Positions 6,177 to 12,669 of a DNA stretch of 23,432 nucleotides are shown here, piece by piece. The stretch comes from a virus, in the IMG/VR virus record IMGVR_UViG_3300009009_000047, positions 1 to 23,432 of that record. One strand, 5' to 3'. A program made the position numbers and the translations under genes. Below the pieces are notes generated by a model. The model saw nothing but the letters and a program-made list of their open reading frames with translations, was not told the DNA's origin and did not search any database. How positions within the stretch are numbered: position 1 is the first letter of the stretch; the number at the start of each line of letters is the position of its first letter.

Positions 6177-6516
6177 TAGGACCGCCATGCTGCACAACTG
6201 TAAAGTCACGAGAGTAGTTGATGCTGATACGTTTAAGGGATCCGTGGATCTTGATTTCGGGATCACAATCGTGGTCACGGTGAGGCTTTTTGATTGCGAC
6301 GCGTGGGAAGTGCATGGATCTGAGAGGAAACGCGGCGAGGATGCTAAGGAGTTCGTCGAGGGATTGATAGGTGGTTCAACAGTTGTAATAGATCCACACA
6401 AACAGGACTCATTTGGCAGGTGGCTTTGTGAGGTGATGGTAAAGGGCAAGTCGCTCAATGGGATCTTGGCAGAAAAAGGCTATCTAAAAACTAGTACATG
6501 TCAAACCAAACCGTGA
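6163..6516 (+). CDS. Staphylococcal nuclease-like (TNase) protein
   Basis: The product (117 aa) is a single SNase/OB-fold domain that cuts DNA or RNA with calcium. The motif 'VTRVVDADTF' and the catalytic set of staphylococcal nuclease are conserved with the right spacing: Arg41, Asp46 and Glu49 in 'VRLFDCDAWEV' (matching R35, D40, E43) and Arg86 in 'DSFGRWLCEV' (matching R87). It has no signal peptide. The ATG at 6163 overlaps the protease gene by 14 nt; an ATG at 6187 with AGGA 5 nt upstream is an equally good start and matches the usual N-terminus of the family. It ends the rightward block. A 6-bp hairpin at 6512-6527 covers the stop but has no U-tail. Confidence 0.82.
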   Translation: MSKNDRTAMLHNCKVTRVVDADTFKGSVDLDFGITIVVTVRLFDCDAWEVHGSERKRGEDAKEFVEGLIGGSTVVIDPHKQDSFGRWLCEVMVKGKSLNGILAEKGYLKTSTCQTKP

Positions 6517-6581
6517 TAAACATCACGATCAGCCAGAAAATCACATTATAAAAAATTATGGTAAATATGCCAGATATGCGA

Positions 6582-6815
6582 TTAATCATATCGTGCCTCA
6601 TTCTTCAGCCACATTTCCATTTTCGCTCGTCTAAATGATCCACAAGTACAGTCAGGATAGCCGCAAAAGTGTCTTTCGAGCCTTTTGATCTGCCGATCAG
6701 ATAGATAATTTTCTTGTCGTGTTTGTAAAAACCGTGGATCAACAAACAGCTTGATAGGGTTCCTGTCATGGAAACCACCAGACAGGATAATACGAGTCAA
6801 GTTTTTAACGGTCAT
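6582..6815 (-). CDS. Small unknown protein with CX4CXC motif
   Basis: This 77-residue product is not recognised. It is basic, with a cysteine cluster 'FCGYPDCTCGSFRR' that could bind a metal, framed by helices ('SDRQIKRLERH', 'KMEMWLKNEAR'). The ATG at 6815 has TAGGAG 5 nt upstream on the minus strand. It is the last gene of a leftward trio and ends 65 nt from the convergent nuclease gene. A small nucleic-acid-binding or host-takeover protein is possible but unsupported. Confidence 0.55.
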   Translation of the reverse strand: MTVKNLTRIILSGGFHDRNPIKLFVDPRFLQTRQENYLSDRQIKRLERHFCGYPDCTCGSFRRAKMEMWLKNEARYD

Positions 6816-6823
6816 GTAGGCTC

Positions 6824-7030
6824 CTATGCCGGTAGTTTTGTTAGTTGAATTTCGAACCCTAAATTTTGCAACGCTTCCAAATCCCGATAATCGAGCGTGG
6901 TCTTGTTTGTCAGCACTGCAAGCATCTTGGCAGTACGCTCATCAGTTACATAAATGAGCAGCCTGCCATAGACGTTCTTCTCAGCGCATCGAATAACTGG
7001 GCACGGTCTCAGCGGTAAAACGTTTGTCAC
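6824..7030 (-). CDS. Small hypothetical protein, GTG start
   Basis: This 68-residue product is of unknown function, with a short beta strand 'YGRLLIYVTD' and a helical remainder. The GTG at 7030 is supported by AGGAGGG 8-9 nt upstream, one of the best ribosome sites on this strand. Its first 50 nt overlap the end of the upstream gene in another frame, an unusually long overlap. The middle gene of a leftward trio. Confidence 0.55.
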   Translation of the reverse strand: MTNVLPLRPCPVIRCAEKNVYGRLLIYVTDERTAKMLAVLTNKTTLDYRDLEALQNLGFEIQLTKLPA

Positions 7031-7193
7031 TTGTTGGTCCCTCCTTTATCAGTTCGTAGGCCAAGATCCGGCCGTCGTCGTTATGGATCACTCTCATGCG
7101 TTCAGCAGCATGGAAGAACCCGAATCCGTCAACAACATGAGTGTGGTTTCCAGGTCCATCGGGGTCAGCAATTATGATTCGGTAAGTGTTCAA
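6981..7193 (-). CDS. Small hypothetical protein, TTG start
   Basis: This 70-residue product is not recognised. It looks like a small alpha/beta fold ('TYRIIIADPD', 'HVVDGFGFFHAAERMRVI', 'DGRILAYELI'). The start is a TTG at 7193 with AAAGGAG 5-6 nt upstream. The last 50 nt overlap the next gene. The final residues are read within that overlap, so the true functional domain is probably residues 1-55. First gene of the leftward trio. Confidence 0.5.
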   Translation of the reverse strand: MNTYRIIIADPDGPGNHTHVVDGFGFFHAAERMRVIHNDDGRILAYELIKEGPTSDKRFTAETVPSYSMR

Positions 7194-7219
7194 TATTGCT
7201 CCTTTCTATAGTTTCGATC

Positions 7220-7246
7220 ATTGTACCTTAACCCTATTACTGTCAG
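7220..7246 (-). promoter_or_regulatory. Candidate promoter for the leftward small-gene trio
   Basis: Read leftward, CTGACA (7246-7241) and TACAAT (7225-7220) each resemble the sigma70 boxes, but the spacer is a short 15 bp. It lies 27 nt before the first start of the trio and downstream of the lipoprotein terminator, so the trio could be a separate transcript. Confidence 0.3.
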
Positions 7247-7289
7247 GGCTAGGATATATAACACATATCGGCATATTTCAACAAAACTT

Positions 7290-7325
7290 TAATAAATCAA
7301 AAACCCATTGCCGAAACAATGGGTT
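7290..7325 (-). terminator. Rho-independent terminator after the lipoprotein gene
   Basis: On the minus strand AACCCATTG (7325-7317) pairs perfectly with CAATGGGTT (7310-7302) around a 6-nt loop, followed by TTTTTGATTTATT. It lies about 40 nt after the lipoprotein stop and separates that gene from the small-gene trio. Confidence 0.75.
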
Positions 7326-7366
7326 AGAGATGTGAATAGCGCATAAACGCTAACCTAGGACTTGCA

Positions 7367-8020
7367 TCATGGTATGCAAGGAAGTTCTGTCAATTTGGAG
7401 TTGTAGGTACCAGTTGTCGCATCTGGATCTTTTGCCGGTGACGATGGCCAGAACCAAAACAAGTTGAGGCTAGACCTTTGGCTGTCGTGGTGGATCGGTT
7501 CAATCTCAGTCATTTTAGCATCGCATGACCGTTGGATCCTGACGTTTGAAAAGTTTGAGTTGTTTTTGACAATGCAATAAAACCCATTGCGGTTGTAAAA
7601 TTGCATCATGACATTTGAACACTCTTGCCTCATGTGAACAATGTTCAAAATGGGTATGGTGCTTGTCTCGAGATCCGCAATGGCAATCCCCTCGGACTTC
7701 CACGATGTCGCATCCAAGGTACGAGCCACAGTCGTATCGGGTAGCATGATACCCTTGCGGATAAAGGCATCGACACATAAGTTGGCATCAGGCGTATCAA
7801 GAAACGTGTAGGATCCAGGGATATCAGCGTTAGCGCCAAGGTTCGGAGCAGAGTAAACCGGGCAGGCTTTCCCATCACAATTCTGTGCTGGCTCTTGTTT
7901 CAAGATTACGGTGTCTGTCAGCTGCGCACCGGCAGGTACAGATCTTTTTGCGGGACGATCATCGCCACATCCGTTGATAAAAATTAAACTCACTACACTT
8001 GCAACAAATACATTTTTCAT
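7367..8020 (-). CDS. Phage-encoded lipoprotein, unknown
   Basis: The product (217 aa) has a lysine start, a hydrophobic stretch and a lipobox ending at Cys18 ('IFINGC'), then 'GDDRP', so it should be lipidated. Asp after the lipobox cysteine region hints at inner-membrane retention by the E. coli +2 rule, but position +2 here is Gly, so localisation is open. Seven further cysteines after the lipobox suggest disulfides in the periplasm. No family is recognised. AGAGGA lies about 8 nt before the ATG. It has its own terminator and opposes the flanking lysis and late genes, the usual layout of a moron expressed from its own promoter. Phage lipoproteins of this type often block superinfection, but here that is only a hypothesis. 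Confidence 0.7.
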   Translation of the reverse strand: MKNVFVASVVSLIFINGCGDDRPAKRSVPAGAQLTDTVILKQEPAQNCDGKACPVYSAPNLGANADIPGSYTFLDTPDANLCVDAFIRKGIMLPDTTVARTLDATSWKSEGIAIADLETSTIPILNIVHMRQECSNVMMQFYNRNGFYCIVKNNSNFSNVRIQRSCDAKMTEIEPIHHDSQRSSLNLFWFWPSSPAKDPDATTGTYNSKLTELPCIP

Positions 8021-8058
8021 AACTCAAGTCCTCTATATTTCAGCTTCAACTTCAACAA

Positions 8059-8073
8059 GCCCGACCATCGGGC
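8059..8073. repeat. Short hairpin GCCCGA-cca-TCGGGC in divergent gap
   Basis: A perfect 6-bp inverted repeat with a 3-nt loop lies in the 168-bp divergent gap between the lipoprotein and the next rightward gene. It has no T-tail on either strand, so it is more likely an operator or leader structure of the lipoprotein mRNA than a terminator. Confidence 0.35.
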
Positions 8074-8153
8074 AAACTCTCTATTGCAAAAGTTGGTACA
8101 CTCCTAAGCTACCGATTTCACAAGAAACTAGGTGTAAATAAAAGTTAATAGTG

Positions 8154-8159
8154 TATAAT
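8154..8159 (+). promoter_or_regulatory. TATAAT -10 element for rightward genes
   Basis: A perfect TATAAT lies 29 nt before the ATG at 8189. The position for a -35 (around 8131-8137) has no good match, so the promoter may need an activator or another factor. A GTAAATA box, as in the 2507-2646 control region, lies at 8134-8140, where a -35 would be. Confidence 0.4.
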
Positions 8160-8188
8160 AAATTGACAGTAACGATATGAGGTGAAAC

Positions 8189-8488
8189 ATGAAAAGGCTG
8201 GCATTATTAATTGCTATGATCCCTGGATTGGCTTGGGCAGAGATCCCGATCCAAAAGGTTCAACCTTTATTTATCAGTGTTCACATAACCACAACTCGTG
8301 TATTAAGAATTAACACAAATCAAATAAAGTGGTTCGAGGATTACTATCCTCCGGACGATCTTTATTATGGATCACATATTTGTCTAGTTGACAGCAATCA
8401 ACCGTATTCGGTCATCGAAAAGCCTGATGAGATAGAGCTTATGATGAGTGAAGGGTATGAGAAACCAAATCCTAAAGGGAAGAAATGA
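8189..8488 (+). CDS. Small exported protein, FlbD-like fold possible
   Basis: The product (99 aa) has a signal peptide with cleavage expected after 'LAWA' (residue 17), so it should be periplasmic. The rest has a strand-rich pattern ('RVLRINTNQIKWFE', 'HICLVD', 'YSVIEKPDEIELMM') similar to the short FlbD-like/phage 'INxxxI...V.ExxDEI' proteins, though those are cytoplasmic, so the match is weak. GAGGTG precedes the ATG, and the end overlaps the ParB-like start by 4 nt. Its coupling to a ParB and glycosyltransferase pair is odd for an exported protein. Confidence 0.6.
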   Translation: MKRLALLIAMIPGLAWAEIPIQKVQPLFISVHITTTRVLRINTNQIKWFEDYYPPDDLYYGSHICLVDSNQPYSVIEKPDEIELMMSEGYEKPNPKGKK

Positions 8489-9237
8489 ACGTTATAAAAG
8501 TGCCAATCAGTCAGCTTGTCACAGACCCCAACAATGCCAGGAAGCACGGCACAAAGAACCTATCAGCAATCAAGGGATCACTGGCCAAGTTCTCGCAGCA
8601 AAAACCGATTGTGATCGATGCCAAGAACGTGGTGATAGCAGGAAACGGAACCCTGGAGGCAGCAAAGCAACTCGGTTGGACACACATCAATGCTGTAGTT
8701 ACCGAGCTTGATGATCTTGGCAAAATGGCCTTTGCACTGGCAGATAACAAAACATCGGAACTGGCCGAGTGGGATGAATCCATGCTGATGGAACAACTCG
8801 ATTGGCTCGACAAGATGGATTTTGATATTGGTAGTATTGGATTTGACGAAATAGAACTTCCGAAAGATAGTTCCGAAGAAGAAAAAGATGATCTCTATAC
8901 CAAGAAAATCAAAGCACCAATCTATGAGATAACGGGAGAAAAGCCAAAGGTAGATGATTTATATGACGGATCAAAAACCAACCAGCTGATTGAACAGATA
9001 TCAAATGCTGATCTGCCTCCAGATATCACTAATTTTCTGAAACTTGCAGCACAAAGGCATACAGTTTTCAGTTATGAGAAAATAGCCGAGTACTACGCAC
9101 ACGCTCCAAAAGATATACAAGAGTTGATGGAAAACAGCGCTCTGGTTATTATCGATTTCAATAAAGCAATTGAAAACGGTTTCGTCACAATGGCAAAAGA
9201 GATAGCGGAGGCATATACAACAAATGAAGATGAGTAA
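8485..9237 (+). CDS. ParB-like nuclease-domain phage protein
   Basis: The N-terminal ~95 residues are a ParB/sulfiredoxin-fold domain: 'VPISQLVTDPNNARKHG', 'IKGSLAKFSQQKPIVID' and the nucleotide-binding-type loop 'VIAGNGTLEAAKQLGW', then 'ALADNKTSELAEWDE'. Phages often carry such domains beside DNA methylases, terminases and base-modification enzymes, where they are thought to help target or regulate action on DNA. The C-terminal part ('RHTVFSYEKIAEYYAHA', 'MENSALVIIDFNKAIENGFV') is a pattern I recognise in many phage ParB-like proteins next to terminase genes. It overlaps the glycosyltransferase start by 14 nt, which implies joint function. True chromosome-partition ParB would have a helix-turn-helix, which is absent. 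Confidence 0.82.
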   Translation: MNVIKVPISQLVTDPNNARKHGTKNLSAIKGSLAKFSQQKPIVIDAKNVVIAGNGTLEAAKQLGWTHINAVVTELDDLGKMAFALADNKTSELAEWDESMLMEQLDWLDKMDFDIGSIGFDEIELPKDSSEEEKDDLYTKKIKAPIYEITGEKPKVDDLYDGSKTNQLIEQISNADLPPDITNFLKLAAQRHTVFSYEKIAEYYAHAPKDIQELMENSALVIIDFNKAIENGFVTMAKEIAEAYTTNEDE

Positions 9238-10084
9238 TGATTTTGTTGCCTTTATAATATCTCACGGAAGACCAGATAACATAAAAACATATGCAACATT
9301 GAGACGTCTCGGATATACAGGTGACATAAGAATTGTAATAGATAACTTAGATAAAAGATCAAAAGAATATTATGATAAATATGGCAAAGAAGTAATTGAA
9401 TTTGATAAGGTTGAAATAGCAAAAACAACCGATCAAGGCGATAACTTCAATAACTTGAGAACAACAACACATGCAAGAAATGCAGTATTCAATATAGCTA
9501 AAGATTTAGGCTACAAATATTTTGTGGTTTTGGATGATGACTATGTAAAGTTTGATTATAGGTTTGATGATAAATATGATTTTAATTATAAAATGATAAA
9601 AAACTTAGATGATGTTTTTAAAGCAATTAAATCCTTTTTGATCTCAACCGATATACTATCAATTTCTCTGGCTCAAGGCGGGGATTTTATCGGAGGAGCA
9701 GGTGGATCGTTTGCACAGCAGCCAACACTCAAAAGAAAGTGCATGAACTCTTTTTTCTGTGCTACAGATCGACCATTCAAATTTATCTCAAGGCTCAATG
9801 AAGATGTGAATACATATCTCACATTAGGGAAAAAAGGCTTTTTATTTTTCACATCAAATCAAGTTATGTTAACTCAGGTTCAGACACAAACAAGTAGCGG
9901 TGGTATGAGCGATGCATATCTTGATTTTGGCACATATGTTAAAAGTTTTTATTCGGTCATATATCTTCCATCATGTGTGAAAGTTAAAATGATGCATACA
10001 TCTAATAAAAGGCTTCATCATGCTGTCAGTTGGAAAAATACAGTCCCATGCATTTTGAGAGAAGACATAAAAAAGAGGGCATAA
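9224..10084 (+). CDS. TAGT/GREB1-like glycosyltransferase
   Basis: The product (286 aa) matches the TET-associated glycosyltransferase pattern: an N-terminal 'FIISHGRPDNIKTYATLRRLGYTG', 'IRIVIDN', 'HARNAVFNIAKDLGYKYFVVLDDDY' with an acidic DDD metal/sugar-nucleotide site at 104-106, a glycine-rich 'GGDFIGGAGGSF' and 'RLNEDVNTYLTLG'. The family was predicted to add sugars to hydroxymethylated bases of phage DNA. No TET/JBP oxygenase or hydroxymethylase lies in this window, so the substrate is open; it could also be a protein. The DNA is more AT-rich than its neighbours, suggesting recent acquisition. It has no clear Shine-Dalgarno, so translation probably depends on coupling to the ParB-like gene. 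ATG at 9230 is an alternative start. Confidence 0.7.
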   Translation: MKMSNDFVAFIISHGRPDNIKTYATLRRLGYTGDIRIVIDNLDKRSKEYYDKYGKEVIEFDKVEIAKTTDQGDNFNNLRTTTHARNAVFNIAKDLGYKYFVVLDDDYVKFDYRFDDKYDFNYKMIKNLDDVFKAIKSFLISTDILSISLAQGGDFIGGAGGSFAQQPTLKRKCMNSFFCATDRPFKFISRLNEDVNTYLTLGKKGFLFFTSNQVMLTQVQTQTSSGGMSDAYLDFGTYVKSFYSVIYLPSCVKVKMMHTSNKRLHHAVSWKNTVPCILREDIKKRA

Positions 10085-10510
10085 ATGGCTAAGAAACCCG
10101 GACCACCCAAGGGCACAGGCGGCAGACCACCGAAACCTATCGACTGGGTAGAGGCTGAAAGACTGGCTTTGATGCAGTGTACACAGAAGGAAATAGCCAG
10201 CTGGTATCATGTTTCACACGACACTTTAGTTGAGAGATATGAGAAGGAATTTGGGGAAACTTTCTCGAACTGGTACGAAAAGCACAGCGCCAACGGAAAA
10301 AGTTCCCTACGGAGACGCATGTACAAAGCAGCAATGGACGGCAACGTGACGATGATGATCTGGCTCTCCAAACAGATGCTGGGAATGCGTGATAGAATAG
10401 ACGAGGTAACCGATCAAAAACCTGTTATCATCAAAAATAAAGATGGTTCAAGTATCACGTTGGGAACCACCAAAATAGACTTCAAAAAGGATGCTCAAAA
10501 TGACCAATAG
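10085..10510 (+). CDS. terS: Terminase small subunit
   Basis: The product (141 aa) has a basic Gly/Pro-rich start ('KKPGPPKGTGGRPPK'), a helix-turn-helix ('CTQKEIASWYHVSHDTLVERY') and 'MYKAAMDGNVTMMIWLSKQMLGMRD', a pattern characteristic of phage small terminases. It recognises phage DNA and loads the large subunit for packaging. GAGGG lies 5 nt before the ATG. The large subunit is not next in line: a structural gene, a tiny ORF and a NeuB-like gene intervene. Its stop overlaps the next start. Confidence 0.8.
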   Translation: MAKKPGPPKGTGGRPPKPIDWVEAERLALMQCTQKEIASWYHVSHDTLVERYEKEFGETFSNWYEKHSANGKSSLRRRMYKAAMDGNVTMMIWLSKQMLGMRDRIDEVTDQKPVIIKNKDGSSITLGTTKIDFKKDAQNDQ

Positions 10511-11759
10511 CAGCATTAATGACAGGATATATAATTCATTCGAGGAGACTACCCGAGGTGAGGATCTACAGTTCTCACAACGTGTAGCGTTTGGCGACAA
10601 CGCGTTGATAGACGCCTTTGGTCGAGTGAGAACATCATTACCAAGCGTGGTATTCGACAACTATGAAATCCAAGGCAAGAAAACTCTTGTCTGGAATGAA
10701 AAGATTGTTGGTGGCGCATCAATTGCTCATGTTGCCAACCAAGCCGCATGCCAGTTTGTTACAACCGCTGCAAACGGAGACAAGGCGACAAGATCGTCAA
10801 AAAAGCTATCCCTCTATACTCCAGGCACATCGATTCTAGTATTTATGACAGGAGTTATGGGAGTAGGTGCAACAGGTTCATCGCAGCGGATTGGTCTATT
10901 CAGTGCAATGGATGGTGTATTTTTTGAGCAAAAAGATAAATCCATGGGTATCGTAATTCGATCAAGCACAACTGGAAGTGCCAACAATAATAGGATCGAG
11001 CAGGATGATTGGAATGTTGATACATTTGATGGTAATGGTCCTACAGGAATAGATTTAGATTTTACTAAGACACAGATCTTTTTTATCGACTTGGAATGGC
11101 TTGGAGTAGGTCGAGTGCGATGCGGCTTTGTTCATGAGGGAAAACCATTGATTGCCCATGAATTCTATCACAACAACCGGCTGTCAACGGTCTACATGAA
11201 AACACCGATTCTACCGATCCAATACGAAGTCGAGAATACAGCAGCATCTACAGCACTGACCGACTTCAGACAAATATGTGCATCATTGATAGTTGAAGGT
11301 GAGGAAACCGTAAGCAAGATCCCTCGCTCTGTCAGCAATGGGGTAACAGCTAGAGCAACTACTACCACAACTGGAATACCGTTGATATCAATCAAGCTCC
11401 AGACAGGTGTTGTGGGTCAAGCAATGTTGAGACCGGTTAATGAATCTTTAATGTCGGTCGGCAACCGTGACCACGTTTTTGAAGTTCATTATGGCGGCAC
11501 ACTCGAATCAGCATCATGGGCAAATGCACCGGGAATAGGAATGGTAGATATAGCCGCGACACATATTACAGGTAGCACAAAGATTTCTACAATCTATACT
11601 GCCTCATCACTCAGAAGCTCTTTGGAGGACGTCTTCAAGAACCTACTATGGTTGGGAGGTGATCTTGACGGCAACGGTGAATCTTTGTCAATCGTAGCAA
11701 GATCGATCGGCGGTGGAGGTTCAGCACTTGCCGCTATCGACTACGAAGAATTTGCATAG
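10500..11759 (+). CDS. Putative virion structural protein (spike/fibre or head fibre)
   Basis: The product (419 aa) starts with a short helix, then 'DAFGRVRTSLPSVVFDN', a signature I recognise in large phage structural proteins near terminase genes. The rest is rich in Ser/Thr/Gly/Ala and beta strands, with no enzyme motif. The ATG at 10500 is preferred because AAAAGG is 8-9 nt upstream; the ATG at 10491 is too close to it. It overlaps the small terminase by 11 nt. A surface fibre, spike or decoration protein is likely. If the phage glycosylates its virion, this exposed Ser/Thr-rich protein would be a candidate target. Confidence 0.6.
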   Translation: MTNSSINDRIYNSFEETTRGEDLQFSQRVAFGDNALIDAFGRVRTSLPSVVFDNYEIQGKKTLVWNEKIVGGASIAHVANQAACQFVTTAANGDKATRSSKKLSLYTPGTSILVFMTGVMGVGATGSSQRIGLFSAMDGVFFEQKDKSMGIVIRSSTTGSANNNRIEQDDWNVDTFDGNGPTGIDLDFTKTQIFFIDLEWLGVGRVRCGFVHEGKPLIAHEFYHNNRLSTVYMKTPILPIQYEVENTAASTALTDFRQICASLIVEGEETVSKIPRSVSNGVTARATTTTTGIPLISIKLQTGVVGQAMLRPVNESLMSVGNRDHVFEVHYGGTLESASWANAPGIGMVDIAATHITGSTKISTIYTASSLRSSLEDVFKNLLWLGGDLDGNGESLSIVARSIGGGGSALAAIDYEEFA

Positions 11760-11772
11760 AAAGGAGGATGCT

Positions 11773-11823
11773 ATGGGATGTAAAGGCGGAAAACCAAAAA
11801 TGCCACCAAAGCCTAAGAAGTAG
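11773..11823 (+). CDS. 16-residue basic mini-protein MGCKGGKPKMPPKPKK
   Basis: A complete ORF encodes 16 residues: Met-Gly-Cys followed by a Gly/Lys/Pro tail with seven lysines. AAAGGAGG lies about 5 nt before the ATG, a near-consensus ribosome site that is unlikely by chance. It starts 13 nt after the stop of the structural gene. Very short Lys/Pro-rich ORFs with strong ribosome sites occur near head genes of other phages, in my recollection. It could bind DNA, membrane or capsid; function unknown. Confidence 0.55.
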   Translation: MGCKGGKPKMPPKPKK

Positions 11824-11922
11824 GCAAAAAAATAGCCGGATAAATAACCCGACTATTCATGGAAACAATCCCTTTAGGAGTTCGATCAATAACGTAAATG
11901 AAAGGACATAAGAAATAACGAT
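11824..11922. other. 99-nt gap with imperfect hairpin, no clear gene
   Basis: The gap holds an imperfect hairpin (AATAG-C-CGG ... CCG-A-CTATT, about 11830-11856). It would act as a terminator only on the minus strand, where CTATT runs into T7. Two mini-ORFs (from 11859 and 11898) lack convincing ribosome sites. No good promoter is seen. Confidence 0.3.
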
Positions 11923-12669
11923 ATGCGCATAGTAGCAGACCTATCTCTCAATTTTCAAGGGCTAGATGATATTCTTGACACAATCAAGGCAGTTCAGTGC
12001 GACTACATTAAGCTGCAATGGTACAGTGAAAAGGATCTCTATGGTACCGGATCCGAGGAAACTAAGCTCAATCCGGAATGGCTACCACAAATTCAGCATG
12101 CTTGTCACGAATCTAACAAACGACTGCTTTGCACCGTATTCAATCCTGATAAAGTGCGCATAATTGATCCATTCGTGTTTCTCCACAAAGTAGCATCAAG
12201 CGAGATAACCGACAGGGAACTATTAAAGCAGATTGCTCTGTGCAGGAAACAGGTGATTGTATCAACAGGTGGGGCTACCAAGGATCAGCTGTTGACGGTG
12301 CGAGGTCTGCTCTATGGCCTACCCATTATATGGCTTGCCTGTGACGTGGAATATCCAGCCAAACGGCATAATATCCGAAAGATGCTACAACTCAAGAATT
12401 GGTTTCCAAACGATCAGGTTGGATACTCAGACCATAGCCTTGATATCGAGTCGTTTCCGATCATATGTGCGCATTACAACGCTGCTATTTACGAAAAGCA
12501 TGTCAAACCAACGTTGGATCACCCAAGTTATGAGAAACATGCACTGACTGTTGTTGAGTTCAACGAGATGGTTGATGCCATGGCTGGAAAGGCTCCCAAG
12601 TTTACTGCAAATCCACACCAAAGGGTGTTCAACAAGGATCTCAACAAGTGGGTGAGGCCTATTGTCTAG
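11923..12669 (+). CDS. neuB: NeuB-family nonulosonic acid synthase, short form
   Basis: The product (248 aa) follows NeuB/SpsE/LegI/PseI enzymes, which join phosphoenolpyruvate to a six-carbon N-acetyl sugar to make sialic, legionaminic or pseudaminic acid. Motifs appear in order: 'YIKLQWYSEKDLY' (K30, Q32), 'HKVASSEITDRELLK', 'VIVSTGGAT', 'LACDVEYPAK', 'VGYSDHS' (H171) and 'YEKHV' (H193); the two His match the metal ligands of NeuB. The usual first-strand 'AEIG' reads 'VADLS', placing Asp6 where the family has a catalytic Glu. The C-terminal SAF/antifreeze-like domain, which closes the active site in the dimer, is missing (typical length is about 340-350). There is no Shine-Dalgarno at normal spacing (AAAGGA is 16 nt away), so expression is probably low. 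It overlaps terL. Confidence 0.82.
   Translation: MRIVADLSLNFQGLDDILDTIKAVQCDYIKLQWYSEKDLYGTGSEETKLNPEWLPQIQHACHESNKRLLCTVFNPDKVRIIDPFVFLHKVASSEITDRELLKQIALCRKQVIVSTGGATKDQLLTVRGLLYGLPIIWLACDVEYPAKRHNIRKMLQLKNWFPNDQVGYSDHSLDIESFPIICAHYNAAIYEKHVKPTLDHPSYEKHALTVVEFNEMVDAMAGKAPKFTANPHQRVFNKDLNKWVRPIV

Noticed and set aside
6512-6527. CGTGAT-aaac-ATCACG hairpin as terminator of the nuclease gene
   Set aside because: Only 6 bp, and no T-run follows; a different mechanism must end the convergent transcripts.
8163-8168. Perfect TTGACA as a -35 for the 8189 gene
   Set aside because: A -10 at the right distance would fall at or inside the coding start, and none is present.
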